59,514 nucleotides of DNA, taken from contig JAGUYK010000017.1 of NCBI GenBank assembly GCA_020061355.1, positions 1-59,514 on the forward strand, written 5' to 3'. The notes under the pieces are model-generated. The model saw only the letters and a list, made by a program, of their open reading frames with translations, made no database searches and had not been told where the DNA came from. Below are positions 8,700 to 18,088 of the stretch, one piece after another. The DNA comes from Ignavibacteriales bacterium (GTDB lineage Bacteria; Bacteroidota; Ignavibacteria; Ignavibacteriales; Melioribacteraceae). The translations under genes were made by a program, and so were the position numbers. How positions within the stretch are numbered: position 1 is the first letter of the stretch; every line of letters starts with the position of its first letter.

Positions 8700-10004
8700 T
8701 TATTGATGATAGCTGCTTATTTGGTTAAGATAACCCGCTAATTTTTTAGTCAGATTTCTATTTGAATATTCTGAAATATCGGTTTCATTTGAGAGCAAGG
8801 TATTGCTCTTAAACTTCTCATATAAATTTTTTATTAAGCCTATAGTCTTCTCAAGATCATCAAATCCGCAATTTGAACCGGCGTTTAAACCGCCAACAAT
8901 TTGAGAGGCATCGCTTTCTTCCGGACCGATAACAACTATTGGTCTTCTCGATGCAAGGTATTCAAAAAGTTTACCGGGCAATCTTCCGTTTACGTTCGGC
9001 ATATTATTCAAAATAAGTAGCAGGACTTGCGAGCGGTGCATTCTTTCCAGTGTTTCTTTTCGTGACAGGTGATCGAAAAAGCTCAAATTGCCTTTTAGAC
9101 CCAGGGATTCTATTTTGTTAATTATTGAATGACCAATAAATCCAGCAAGTTCTATTTCAAGGTCATCTGCAAACTGTTTGTTCTCCTCCGAGATTATTGA
9201 AAGTGCCTTCCAAAGAGTTTTAGCATTCCGATCGGGACCCAAACTTCCATAATGACTGATAGTAAACTTTGGTGACATTTCAACTTTTATATTTGCAAAA
9301 TCATCTTCGTCGTAACCCCAAACGATAACGCCAACATCCTTTGCACCTATTAACTCCAGATCTTTTTTCCAAGTGTCGCTGCATATAGTAACCTTATCGG
9401 CGTTATTAAAAACTCTTCTTTCCATTGCTTTGTGAATTTTTAGGGAGATCGGGTTAAGCATTAGCTGCGGAAAATAGTCAACCTGTGTCCAGGGATCCTG
9501 AAAGTCGGCATGCCAAGGAATCCCGGTTTTCATTTTAACACCGTAAGCTATCATATGTGTAGATTGCGGTGGTCCATTTGTAAACAAAGCATCAACTTTA
9601 TTTTCTTTCAAGTACTTTGTTAAATATTTTACGGAAGGGTTAATCCAGAATCTGCGGGCATCCGGAATAAAAATATTTCCACGGATCCATATTCCGAGTT
9701 TGTGTGCAAAGGTCGTTTCTTCTTCTTCAAGGAAGACATTGTGAATCCTATCTTCTCTTTTCTTACCGGTTATGAACTTAAAAAGATTATACGGTTCCCA
9801 TGTTTTTGTCTTGAGTATTGTCGTTCCTTTTTGAACGTCGATAAAATTTCCTTCGTCCAGAACCGGATATTCCGGATTATCGGCCGTGCAAATTATAGGT
9901 TCCCATCCAAACTCGCGAAGATATTTTGCAAACTTCAAACAGCGATGAACTGCAATTCCACCGGATGGAGGCCAGTAATATGAAATTATCAATACCTTCT
10001 TCAT
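8700..10004 (-). CDS. Glycosyltransferase family 4-like protein
   Basis: A 434-residue GT-B transferase. The N-terminus MKKVLIISYYWPPSGGIAVHR is typical of GT4 acceptor domains. The C-terminal half has SHYGSLGPDRNAKTLWKAL, LILNNMPNVNGRLPGKLFEYLASRRPIV (the PxKxFEYLAxGxPv donor-site signature) and GPEESDASQIV. Its start overlaps the flippase stop by four bases (ATGA), so it is translationally coupled to it. It is probably a cytoplasmic-face transferase building a lipid-linked glycan. Confidence 0.85.
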   Translation of the reverse strand: MKKVLIISYYWPPSGGIAVHRCLKFAKYLREFGWEPIICTADNPEYPVLDEGNFIDVQKGTTILKTKTWEPYNLFKFITGKKREDRIHNVFLEEEETTFAHKLGIWIRGNIFIPDARRFWINPSVKYLTKYLKENKVDALFTNGPPQSTHMIAYGVKMKTGIPWHADFQDPWTQVDYFPQLMLNPISLKIHKAMERRVFNNADKVTICSDTWKKDLELIGAKDVGVIVWGYDEDDFANIKVEMSPKFTISHYGSLGPDRNAKTLWKALSIISEENKQFADDLEIELAGFIGHSIINKIESLGLKGNLSFFDHLSRKETLERMHRSQVLLLILNNMPNVNGRLPGKLFEYLASRRPIVVIGPEESDASQIVGGLNAGSNCGFDDLEKTIGLIKNLYEKFKSNTLLSNETDISEYSNRNLTKKLAGYLNQISSYHQ

Positions 10005-11521
10005 TCCTGAATCAACTCCCTGGAATCTGTCTGACGGGCTGGAGTTTGTGTTAAAACACCTTTTATGAAACCGAACAATTTTTTGGGACTTAATAAAACA
10101 TCAAGTTCTGCTTTTTCGTAAAAACGAAATAGATACAATATCAAAGGGAAAATTCCTACAAGAACTATTTTGATAATAAAACTTGCAACAAAATTTATAT
10201 CGGGTAAGAAATAAATGGTGGCAGATAAAACCGAACCAATGACTATCATTGTAACAAGCTTCGTGTTCTCATAAGGAATTTTAATATACTTGTCTGAAAC
10301 GAGTTGGGTGATGTAATAAAACAGTACATATGCAATCAGTGTGTTTACTGCCGCTGCGATCAATCCGTAAACAGGAATAAAAATAAAATTGAGTATGATA
10401 TTTAAAAGTGCCGAACCGATTGTTATCCATGCAATATTTTTTGTGTTCTTTGTAAGAAGCATTCCGAGTGTTGCAGTAAGTCTCATCCCGCTGAATACAT
10501 ATGAGAGTAAAATAACAGGGATAAAATAATAAGCACTGTAATAGTCCTGTCTGGCAGAAAAAACGTCGATAAGTTCTTTACTGAAAAGAGATAGAAATAC
10601 AAAACCCCAAATAAAAAAGAATGTAGAATATGTCATCATCTTACTGAAATATCTTTTATCATCTTGCTGACCAAAGATTTTGTATGCAATTGGCATTAAG
10701 CTGAGATTGAAGGGAAGTATAAGCAGCATGTTTAATACACCGGCAATCCTGTAACCGAAACCATATAACCCGACAGCTTCAGCCCCGAGTAAATATTTAA
10801 TGATATACCTATCGCTTAGATTAAGCAGATAGTATCCAATCGTTACGAATACCAATGGGAGACCAAACTTTATAGCTTCCCTCAAAATTATTTTATCAAT
10901 ATTCAGTTTCGTGTGAGGGATAACTTTTACGAGAAGCAGTAAAATTATAAATGCTTCACCCATTGCAGCGGAATAAAGAATTCCAAGAATTCCGCTTTGT
11001 GCAAAGGCAACAAAATAAATTGTTAAACCGGTAATTAGGAACACTCGTAAAACGCTTATTAATGTATAATAACCCGATTGTTCATCGGCACGAACTTTGG
11101 CAAGGAATAAATTATTTAATACCCGTAATAAAACTATATAAGCTGCAAGTTTTAAATATGGAGAAGGGAAGTATGTGTTTTCAAAATATGCCGGGAACAA
11201 AGATGTAACCGCCTCGACAAATATAACAAGCAGAGCAGAGATGGATAAAATGAAAACAGTTATTGAAAAAAGAGAAGATTCATTGCGATCCTTGAATTCA
11301 TCAGAGTTGTTGATAAATATTATAGCACTTGCCTGACCAAGAATAAAAATTTCTGCAAGAATAGTAATCGTAACATCCAATAAATCCCAGACGCCGAATT
11401 CGGCAAGTGATAGTTTTGATATATAGAGCGGTAAAAGCAGAACACCGACAGCCTTGGCAGCAATATTGCTAATGCTGTATATGAAAGTATGCTTAACCGT
11501 ATTTTTTAATCGCTCAATCAT
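10001..11521 (-). CDS. Wzx-like lipid-linked oligosaccharide flippase
   Basis: A 506-residue protein of the polysaccharide-transport (MOP/Wzx) family with about 14 hydrophobic helices. It starts MIERLKNTVKHTFIYSISNIAAKAVGVLLLPLY, the classic first helix of this family, and contains LLNLSDRYIIKYLLGAEAVGLYGFGYRIA in the middle, a well-conserved Wzx stretch. Its role would be to flip undecaprenyl-linked repeat units across the inner membrane. It is coupled to the downstream GT4 by a four-base overlap and follows the YfhO-type gene by 29 bases. Confidence 0.88.
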   Translation of the reverse strand: MIERLKNTVKHTFIYSISNIAAKAVGVLLLPLYISKLSLAEFGVWDLLDVTITILAEIFILGQASAIIFINNSDEFKDRNESSLFSITVFILSISALLVIFVEAVTSLFPAYFENTYFPSPYLKLAAYIVLLRVLNNLFLAKVRADEQSGYYTLISVLRVFLITGLTIYFVAFAQSGILGILYSAAMGEAFIILLLLVKVIPHTKLNIDKIILREAIKFGLPLVFVTIGYYLLNLSDRYIIKYLLGAEAVGLYGFGYRIAGVLNMLLILPFNLSLMPIAYKIFGQQDDKRYFSKMMTYSTFFFIWGFVFLSLFSKELIDVFSARQDYYSAYYFIPVILLSYVFSGMRLTATLGMLLTKNTKNIAWITIGSALLNIILNFIFIPVYGLIAAAVNTLIAYVLFYYITQLVSDKYIKIPYENTKLVTMIVIGSVLSATIYFLPDINFVASFIIKIVLVGIFPLILYLFRFYEKAELDVLLSPKKLFGFIKGVLTQTPARQTDSRELIQE

Positions 11522-11550
11522 TCAGATAATAGAACGCCGATTATTAAAAT

Positions 11551-14070
11551 TTATTCTGTTGGCTTTTTTGTTCTCGCTTTTACTATGAGAGACACTATTC
11601 CACCAAGCAACAAAATGTTTAATATCAGAGACAAATATTTCCCGATTATAAATCCGCCGGGCTTGTAAACAAATTCTATTTTATGATTTCCTTCAGGAAC
11701 AATAATTCCCATAAACCCATGGTTGGTTTTATATACTTTAGTTTCTTTATCATCTATCAAGGCTTTCCATCCCGGTAAATATGTGGTGCCAAAGAAAAGG
11801 AAATTATTTCCGCTTGCATTTACATCGGCAGAAATAGTTTCGTCTTTATATTGAGATATCTTTATAGATGATGACTCACTGATTGGATCGAAATCAAATT
11901 CCAGTTTTTCAACGAATGCAACTTTCCCCGGATCAAATGAATCATTTTTAATCTCATTTAAAATTTCTATTGATGATTTCTGCGCAACGGAATCAACAAA
12001 ATAAATTCGAGGTAATGCTCTATCGTTTCTGTGCACCAATAAATTTTCTTTTGTATGAATAGTAACAAATCCGTCAGGCTGAAAAGGTTTATCGGTTACA
12101 ACATATTTTACTCCGAGCATTCGCCAGAGTGTAACATTCATCGGACCAACGACATCCATGATATCCTGATAGCTGCGCGGTTTAACAGCGGAGTAGCCGT
12201 AGAAATCCTCTTGAAGAAAATAGACGTTAAAATTACTATTGCTTTGCAGGGTGCCCATCGAGCCATCCTGTTTAAGATTTAAAATCCGGTAGGGCCCCTT
12301 TTCATTTTGCTGCTTGATAACTGAAATATATTCCGGCTCTCTAAATAGTTCATTGACCTGAGATGCATGTATGTAACTTGCCCCGCGATTTCCGATTCTG
12401 AATAGATCAAAAATAATTACAACAACCAATCCTAATAACAATATATCTTTGTTGATCTTTGACGAAATATAGAAGTAACTCAAACCGAAAGTAAGAGAAA
12501 GCAAAGCAAGGGCAATCTGCAGATCTCCACGGAACATATTGGACATATATTCTGCAAGTGCTGAAAGCATTTGTGCTTGTTGTGACTGACCGAGTCCCGT
12601 AGCGTATGCATTAACCCTTCCGCTAAACCAGCTTGAAATAATATCACCCAGCAAAATTGAAAGAATGAACACTCCGGAAAATATTATTGCTGTGTTGCGA
12701 AACCCTTTTTCAAATTTTGGATTATTTTCTTCTCGAAGAGTAACAATTTTCATTACACCGAATCCGGCAAGAATAGGAAAAATAATCTGAAGAACATGAA
12801 GAATCATTGATGGTACCCGGAAGTTGTCGAATAACGGGAAATAGTAGTAGAATAGATTGAATGTTAATGGAAAATTTTTACCGAATGATATTAGAATAAA
12901 CAGTACTACTAAAATTCCGAAGAATTGTATAACCGGTTCTTTTCTTCTTGCGTATAAAGCAAACAGAGCGAGGGTAAAAATTACAACGCCCATATACATT
13001 GCTGAATCTACAAATGGCATTTGACCGAAGTAAGTATTTACTTCAACATCCTGATTTTGCGAAAGCGGTCCATTATAAGTCGATTTGCCAAACCCATAGT
13101 AAGACGGTACTATGAAAGTAAGAATTTCCGCGGGCGAGAAAGACCAGCTTGTATTATATTCATATGAGTTTGATTGAGACGGTGTGCCGGGATTTTGCAA
13201 TTCATTAATGCTTTTTGTTCCTCTCGTTGAATAAGGTTTATATTCGTAAAGTTGTGAATAGGTATCGAATGACATCGAAAGTGCAATTAAACCCGCAAGA
13301 GCAGATATCCCAATAGATTTCAATAATTGTTTCTTCAGAAAATTATCTTTAGTTAAATATGCTCTTAAAAAAAAGTAAATGAAATAGATTAATACTGTAA
13401 GTACAAAGTAAAAAACGATTTGAACATGTGCGGCAAGTACAAGAAGATGAATTCCGAATATAAAGAGGAGTATGTCAATTAATTTTATTTCTTTCTGGAA
13501 TTTGAAAAGCATAAGAAGTATAAATGGAAAAATTGCGAGACTCATTAATTTGGTTATATGTCCGATGTAAAAAAGGACAAGTATCCCGGTAGAAAATATT
13601 GTACCCATAGCAACAAGAAAGCTGATACCCCGACTGGCTCCAAATCTTCTCATAAAGAAAAAAGACGCGAAACCGAGAATTACAAAACTGAATGTGTAAA
13701 TTGCATTATAATCATTGAATGCAGCAGAATAAACCTGAGTTGTGTATGAATAAATAACAGCGGTTAAATCGAACCAGCGTAATGACATTGAAGTTGCAAC
13801 TGCGGGCATTCCGCAGAATATATATGGATTCCAGAGTGAAAATCCTTCATAGTCTTTGGTTGCGTATTCGCGCAGACTTTTTACCTGAATTAAGTCGCCG
13901 GATGAAGTGGTTTTATCACCGAACATGATTGGTGAAAAAAAGATTAAGATCATGACCAATATTATGATTAGGAATGCCGGTGTCTGGAATTTTTCAGGAA
14001 TAATTTTATCAAATGAAAAATCGATTTTCGAACTTTTCTTTGGTGCCGATTTTTTATGATGCTTTGTCAT
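11551..14070 (-). CDS. YfhO-family multispan membrane protein
   Basis: The 839-residue protein has about 12 membrane segments and a C-terminal extracytoplasmic domain that ends with a further membrane helix. Features are IIFFSPIMFGDKTTSSGDLIQ near residue 45, NPYIFCGMPAVATSM near 102 and the late segment TTYLPGWKALIDDKETKVYKTNHGFMGIIVPEG typical of YfhO/PF09586 proteins. In Firmicutes YfhO modifies teichoic acids with sugars; in FCB bacteria the role is less defined but membership in a glycan locus is usual. The start has a good AGGAGAA ribosome site. It is likely a GT-C-like transferase acting on polyprenyl-phosphate sugars outside the membrane. Confidence 0.82.
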   Translation of the reverse strand: MTKHHKKSAPKKSSKIDFSFDKIIPEKFQTPAFLIIILVMILIFFSPIMFGDKTTSSGDLIQVKSLREYATKDYEGFSLWNPYIFCGMPAVATSMSLRWFDLTAVIYSYTTQVYSAAFNDYNAIYTFSFVILGFASFFFMRRFGASRGISFLVAMGTIFSTGILVLFYIGHITKLMSLAIFPFILLMLFKFQKEIKLIDILLFIFGIHLLVLAAHVQIVFYFVLTVLIYFIYFFLRAYLTKDNFLKKQLLKSIGISALAGLIALSMSFDTYSQLYEYKPYSTRGTKSINELQNPGTPSQSNSYEYNTSWSFSPAEILTFIVPSYYGFGKSTYNGPLSQNQDVEVNTYFGQMPFVDSAMYMGVVIFTLALFALYARRKEPVIQFFGILVVLFILISFGKNFPLTFNLFYYYFPLFDNFRVPSMILHVLQIIFPILAGFGVMKIVTLREENNPKFEKGFRNTAIIFSGVFILSILLGDIISSWFSGRVNAYATGLGQSQQAQMLSALAEYMSNMFRGDLQIALALLSLTFGLSYFYISSKINKDILLLGLVVVIIFDLFRIGNRGASYIHASQVNELFREPEYISVIKQQNEKGPYRILNLKQDGSMGTLQSNSNFNVYFLQEDFYGYSAVKPRSYQDIMDVVGPMNVTLWRMLGVKYVVTDKPFQPDGFVTIHTKENLLVHRNDRALPRIYFVDSVAQKSSIEILNEIKNDSFDPGKVAFVEKLEFDFDPISESSSIKISQYKDETISADVNASGNNFLFFGTTYLPGWKALIDDKETKVYKTNHGFMGIIVPEGNHKIEFVYKPGGFIIGKYLSLILNILLLGGIVSLIVKARTKKPTE

Positions 14071-14125
14071 TTGTTCTCCTGTTAAAAAAAGGATTATTAT
14101 GCGGAAGCACTTAGTATTTATTTTA

Positions 14126-15391
14126 TCAATTTAGTATTGCTTTTGCGTAATTCTCCCAGCTCATTTGTTTTGCCTGTTCTTCAATATGTTCTGGCGGAAT
14201 AGGTTTAGTTAAGGATTTTTTCATCGCCTCACACATCGAGTCAATATCTTCAGGCTCTGCAAGATAACCATTGTAAGCGTCATTTATTGTCTCGGGAAAA
14301 TGTCCAACTCTCGTTGCAATGGATGGAAGCTTAAAGTTATATGCTATCGATTCAACACCCGATGGTGTGGCGACTAAATAGAAGAGAACATTGCAGTCCG
14401 CAACCTGAAAATATTTATGTACTTCTTCATTTCCGACATAACGGTTTATAACAACAACCTCATTTTTTATTCTTAATTGATCAATTAGATCAAGAGGTCT
14501 GTAATCAGTTTCATCATCACCTTTCCTTACAAGGATTTTCTTAATTATACCGAAAAGGTTTTTTTTAATTTTTGTTGAGAACTTTTTAGGGTCAAGAGTT
14601 TCCCAGAAAGATTCTCCAACAATTAATAATGACACATCATCTCTTTCCTCAGCAAGTTTTGCAAATGCCCGGATCACATTGTGAAGCCCTTTGTATCTGC
14701 GTATAAAGCCGAAAAAGAGAAAGACGTGTTTTTTCAAATCTAACTCTGTCTTTACTTTTTCCTTATCGAAATTCGGATCCGGTGTGAACATATCGTAAAC
14801 AGGGTGATAGAGTTTTATAACTGATTGAAATTCAGTGTTCTTAGTTCTTGGTTCTTTGTTAATTAGCTTAAATGATTTTGTAGGAAAGATTTGTTTTAAT
14901 TCCTCAAAAGTTTTTAATGAATGCACAATAAAAGTATGCGGCTTTGAAAGAGCGTACCTCAGCATAATTCCATCTATTGCACTGACCTCCTTCTGTGCAA
15001 CAACATGTAGGTCAAAAATAATTTCACAGTCACAAACATTCCGTAATTTTTTCGAGATGTATCCTATCGGCAAACCCTGAATTGAAACAGACCATTGAAC
15101 AACTACAATTTCAGGTTTTAGCTGTTGAATTAACTTTACTGTATTGCGCCAAGTAAAAGGATTGTTGTAATTCGTTATGTAATGAACTGTTATGTTTGTT
15201 CCTTCCAATAGATTTGACTTACTGCTTCGGTCAATTAGATCACGAGGAAAAATTGAAGGATACATTTGAGTCCATGAAACTATGTGGACTTCAGCTCCAA
15301 GTCGGTCAATTGCTCTTGCTAAAGAGGTAGTATAGTTTGCAATTCCTCCCTTGAATTGAGGACCGGGACCAAAGATGATCACCCTTTTCAT
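14126..15391 (-). CDS. Glycosyltransferase family 4 protein with a repeat-encoded insertion
   Basis: A 421-residue GT4 transferase. GPGPQFKGGIANYTTSLARAI at the N-terminus is the acceptor-side glycine loop. FLFFGFIRRYKGLHNVIRAFA and the late PSGVESIAYNFKLPSIATRVGHFPE segment carry the donor-binding E-x7-E-like region. Just before LYHPVYDMF, where GT4 enzymes usually have a short loop, residues 176-187 (NKEPRTKNTEFQ) are encoded by a 7-bp tandem repeat at 14831-14865. It lies 83 bases after the epimerase with a hairpin between them. Confidence 0.85.
   Translation of the reverse strand: MKRVIIFGPGPQFKGGIANYTTSLARAIDRLGAEVHIVSWTQMYPSIFPRDLIDRSSKSNLLEGTNITVHYITNYNNPFTWRNTVKLIQQLKPEIVVVQWSVSIQGLPIGYISKKLRNVCDCEIIFDLHVVAQKEVSAIDGIMLRYALSKPHTFIVHSLKTFEELKQIFPTKSFKLINKEPRTKNTEFQSVIKLYHPVYDMFTPDPNFDKEKVKTELDLKKHVFLFFGFIRRYKGLHNVIRAFAKLAEERDDVSLLIVGESFWETLDPKKFSTKIKKNLFGIIKKILVRKGDDETDYRPLDLIDQLRIKNEVVVINRYVGNEEVHKYFQVADCNVLFYLVATPSGVESIAYNFKLPSIATRVGHFPETINDAYNGYLAEPEDIDSMCEAMKKSLTKPIPPEHIEEQAKQMSWENYAKAILN
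14831..14865. repeat. 7-bp tandem repeat inside a glycosyltransferase gene
   Basis: Plus-strand heptads TTCAGTG, TTCTTAG, TTCTTGG, TTCTTTG, TTAATTA follow each other exactly. On the coding strand this gives GAACCAA, GAACTAA, GAACACT units. The frame stays open, so the repeat is translated as a hydrophilic insertion. This is the clearest heptad patch in the window. Confidence 0.75.
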
Positions 15392-15404
15392 AATTCAATT
15401 GAGA

Positions 15405-15426
15405 ATCCGCCAATAAGAAGGCGGAT
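15405..15426 (-). other. Intra-operon hairpin between epimerase and GT4 genes
   Basis: ATCCGCC at 15405-15411 pairs perfectly with GGCGGAT at 15420-15426 around an 8-base loop. Read on the minus strand it is followed by TCTC rather than a clear U run, so it is more likely an mRNA processing or weak attenuation element than a strong terminator. Confidence 0.4.
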
Positions 15427-15427
15427 A

Positions 15428-15483
15428 GATTGAGAATGGAAAATTGCGAACTGAAGAATTTCTGATCTCACGTTTCACCTCTC
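15428..15483. repeat. Degenerate heptad repeat spanning the end of the epimerase gene
   Basis: The stretch can be read as 7-mers GATTGAG, AATGGAA, AATTGCG, AACTGAA, GAATTTC, TGATCTC, ACGTTTC, ACCTCTC. Units are divergent, with alternating purine-rich and pyrimidine-rich halves. It covers the last codons of the epimerase and its 3' spacer. Confidence 0.45.
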
Positions 15484-16527
15484 GCGCTTAAGATTTTCAA
15501 CAGCAACATCATAAACTCTTTTCATTCCTTCTTCCAATGAAATTTTCGGTTCCCATCCAATCCGTTCCTTTACAAAGCTCATATCACAATATCGCGAATG
15601 AACACCAACTGGTTTATCTATCAGAGGTTTAATGGTCGGATTGTAACTGGCAAAACTGCTGAATAATTTTATGAGATCAATAAATGAAGTCAATTTACCG
15701 GAACCGATATTAATTGCAGTTCCATCATGAATCTTATCCATTGCTGTAAACATACAGTCCATTACATCATCTATATGGACAAAGTCACGACCCTGCTTAC
15801 CGGATCCCCATACTTCAAATGGATCTTCTTTTCGTGCAGCGCGCCGTGCGATTGCTGGAACCGGGTAACTTAAATCCTGGTCTTCACCATATCCTGAAAA
15901 CGGGCGGATACAAACGATTGAAATTCCATAATGACGGGCAGCTATCTTAGCTAAAAACTCACCTGTCATTTTTGACCAGCCGTAGGTTAAATCGGGCATC
16001 CCCAGAGTAAATCCATCAATATTAATATCGGATTCTTTTAATGCAACAGCATCACTTTCGGTCTGCATATTAATTGGATAAGCTGCTGATGAACTTGGAT
16101 ATAATACACGCTCCGGTTTTGCTTTTGCAATCCAGTTAAAAAACTCAGCATCAATAGAAAGATCAAGTGCAACCGCCATGGGGTCCCCTTCTATCTTAGC
16201 CCTTCCTCCTACTATTGCGGCAAAGTGGAAAGCGTCTCCTAACTCAACATTCAATCCATATTCATTTTTCAACCAATCGGGATTTTCCTGAAGTTTATGA
16301 AGGAATTTCCTGAAATCCATTTTCCAGTAAAACAACCTTTCTTCTTTACCGATGATCTCAACATCTTTAATCTTTTTTGATGAGAAGTCAGGTAACCACT
16401 TCGATGGGTGTGTCCCAACCGAAAGGTCATCAACCATTATTATATTATCCTTTGTACGCTTAAGCAGTTGTTTAACAGTATTGCGACCTACAAATCCGCA
16501 AGCACCTGAAACGAGATGGAATTTCAT
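15475..16527 (-). CDS. NAD-dependent sugar-nucleotide epimerase/dehydratase (extended SDR)
   Basis: A 350-residue extended short-chain dehydrogenase. The cofactor loop is SGACGFVG at 7-14. The acidic VDDLS after the second strand suggests NAD. The catalytic Tyr-Lys pair lies in LTYGWSKMTGE near residue 180, preceded by the Ser cluster LYPSSSAAYP. VRPFSGYGEDQD follows the usual RPxNxYG position. It probably makes an NDP-sugar donor for the glycan genes that follow it. The substrate is not identifiable from sequence. It is the first gene of the minus-strand glycan run, with a 160-base divergent spacer to the permease gene. Confidence 0.83.
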   Translation of the reverse strand: MKFHLVSGACGFVGRNTVKQLLKRTKDNIIMVDDLSVGTHPSKWLPDFSSKKIKDVEIIGKEERLFYWKMDFRKFLHKLQENPDWLKNEYGLNVELGDAFHFAAIVGGRAKIEGDPMAVALDLSIDAEFFNWIAKAKPERVLYPSSSAAYPINMQTESDAVALKESDINIDGFTLGMPDLTYGWSKMTGEFLAKIAARHYGISIVCIRPFSGYGEDQDLSYPVPAIARRAARKEDPFEVWGSGKQGRDFVHIDDVMDCMFTAMDKIHDGTAINIGSGKLTSFIDLIKLFSSFASYNPTIKPLIDKPVGVHSRYCDMSFVKERIGWEPKISLEEGMKRVYDVAVENLKRER

Positions 16528-16687
16528 TATTGTAATCCTATAGTGTGCTCAAAAATAAGAATTTTTGGTTAGAATATTTAGGGCGGAATAATGACAAGTT
16601 TCAACAGATAGCTTTTATAAGTTTTCCGATAGTTGCGTTTGAAATAATATTAATTAGGGATATATTTAACAGCAAAAAATCTTACCT

Positions 16688-18025
16688 ATGAGTCACGAAG
16701 CTATTCTTATCACCTCGTTTATTATCAGTGTTATTGCAATAATATTTTTCACTGCCAAATTAAAAATAAACGCATTTTACGTTTTAATTCTTGCGGGGAT
16801 TTGTGTTGGAATTCTTTCCGGTCTGCCTACAGATAAAGTTATTCAGTCACTAAAAGAAGGATTCGGCAATACGCTTGCATCAATTGGTCTTGTGATAGTT
16901 TTCGGAACAACATTAGGTGTAATGCTGGAAAGAACCGGAGCCGCTTACAGCATGGCGGAATTCATTCTTCGAAAGGTTGGTAACAAAAACGCTCCGCTTG
17001 CAATGACTATAACAGGTTATGTGTTTGGTATCCCGATCTTTTGTGATTCCGGATTTGTAGTTTTGAGTTCTCTTAATCGTTCTGTAGCCGCAAAAACGCG
17101 GCGCTCCATGACAATTATGGGCTCTCTACTAGGCATCAGTCTTTATTCTGTTCACTGTTTAATTCCGCCTCACCCCGGTGCAACTGCCGCTGCGGGAATT
17201 ATCGGCGCTTCACTCGGCAAACTGATGCTCATCGGTTTAGCAGTGGCAATGTTTTCCTTGGCAATTACTTTTTTTTGGATACAGTATATTGGTAAGAATC
17301 ATACAGAACCAGAAGAAGCAATCAATACAGAATCAGATCAAACCAAATATGAATCATTGCCAAATCCACTTTTATCCTTTTTACCTGTGCTGCTTCCGAT
17401 TATTCTGATTGCAATAAAATCTGTGCTAACCACGTACTCTGCAAGTTCTGAAGGAATTTTTATATCTCTAATAATCTTTATCGGCGATCCCTCAATTGCA
17501 CTATTAATCGGACTCTTCACAAGCTTATTTGTAAATCCGCAATTTAAGTTCGCCTCCATTCATTCCGTAATGGAAGAAGCAATTAAAAATGCAGGAGTTA
17601 TTTTACTGATAACAGCCGCAGGCGGGGCATTCGGTTCTGTTCTTAAAACAACAGGAATTGGTGCGGTAATCGGCGAGTATCTTTCTTATTCGGGACTGGG
17701 AATTTTTATTCCATTTTTAATTGCTGCCGGACTTAAAACCGCACAGGGATCCTCAACTGTTTCAATCATAACTACGTCTTCAATTGTTCTGCCAATGCTT
17801 AACGAACTTCAGCTTGCAACGGAGATGGGGCTGATATTAGTAGTACTTTCGATGGGCGCCGGCTCAATGATCTTTTCTCATACTAACGATAGTTACTTCT
17901 GGGTAGTTACAAAGTTCTCTAATATCGAAGTGAATAAAAGTCTGAAGGTTTTCTCTTCATCCACGTTTGTGATCGGTTTATCCGCACAGATAATAGTTTT
18001 TATACTATCCCTTGTTTTTGTTTGA
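16688..18025 (+). CDS. GntP-family gluconate/sugar-acid:H+ symporter
   Basis: A 445-residue permease with about 12 membrane helices. Family marks include GFGNTLASIGLVIVFGTTLGVMLE near residue 60, FGIPIFCDSGFVVL, and the highly conserved HCLIPPHPGATAAAGIIGASLG, the GntP signature region. The C-terminal segment GLKTAQGSSTVSIITTSSIVLP is also typical. It imports gluconate, glycerate or a related sugar acid with protons. No sugar-acid kinase is next to it, so the substrate is open. It is transcribed divergently from the epimerase. Confidence 0.9.
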   Translation: MSHEAILITSFIISVIAIIFFTAKLKINAFYVLILAGICVGILSGLPTDKVIQSLKEGFGNTLASIGLVIVFGTTLGVMLERTGAAYSMAEFILRKVGNKNAPLAMTITGYVFGIPIFCDSGFVVLSSLNRSVAAKTRRSMTIMGSLLGISLYSVHCLIPPHPGATAAAGIIGASLGKLMLIGLAVAMFSLAITFFWIQYIGKNHTEPEEAINTESDQTKYESLPNPLLSFLPVLLPIILIAIKSVLTTYSASSEGIFISLIIFIGDPSIALLIGLFTSLFVNPQFKFASIHSVMEEAIKNAGVILLITAAGGAFGSVLKTTGIGAVIGEYLSYSGLGIFIPFLIAAGLKTAQGSSTVSIITTSSIVLPMLNELQLATEMGLILVVLSMGAGSMIFSHTNDSYFWVVTKFSNIEVNKSLKVFSSSTFVIGLSAQIIVFILSLVFV

Positions 18026-18088
18026 TCAAAAATGATTATAGATCAAAGTGTTGGTAAATGAGCAACGAAATTTTACACTTTAACTAAA

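Noticed and set aside
18021-18047. Terminator after the GntP gene
   Set aside because: TTTGATC and GATCAAA can pair, but the loop is 13 bases, the stem is AT-rich and no T run follows.
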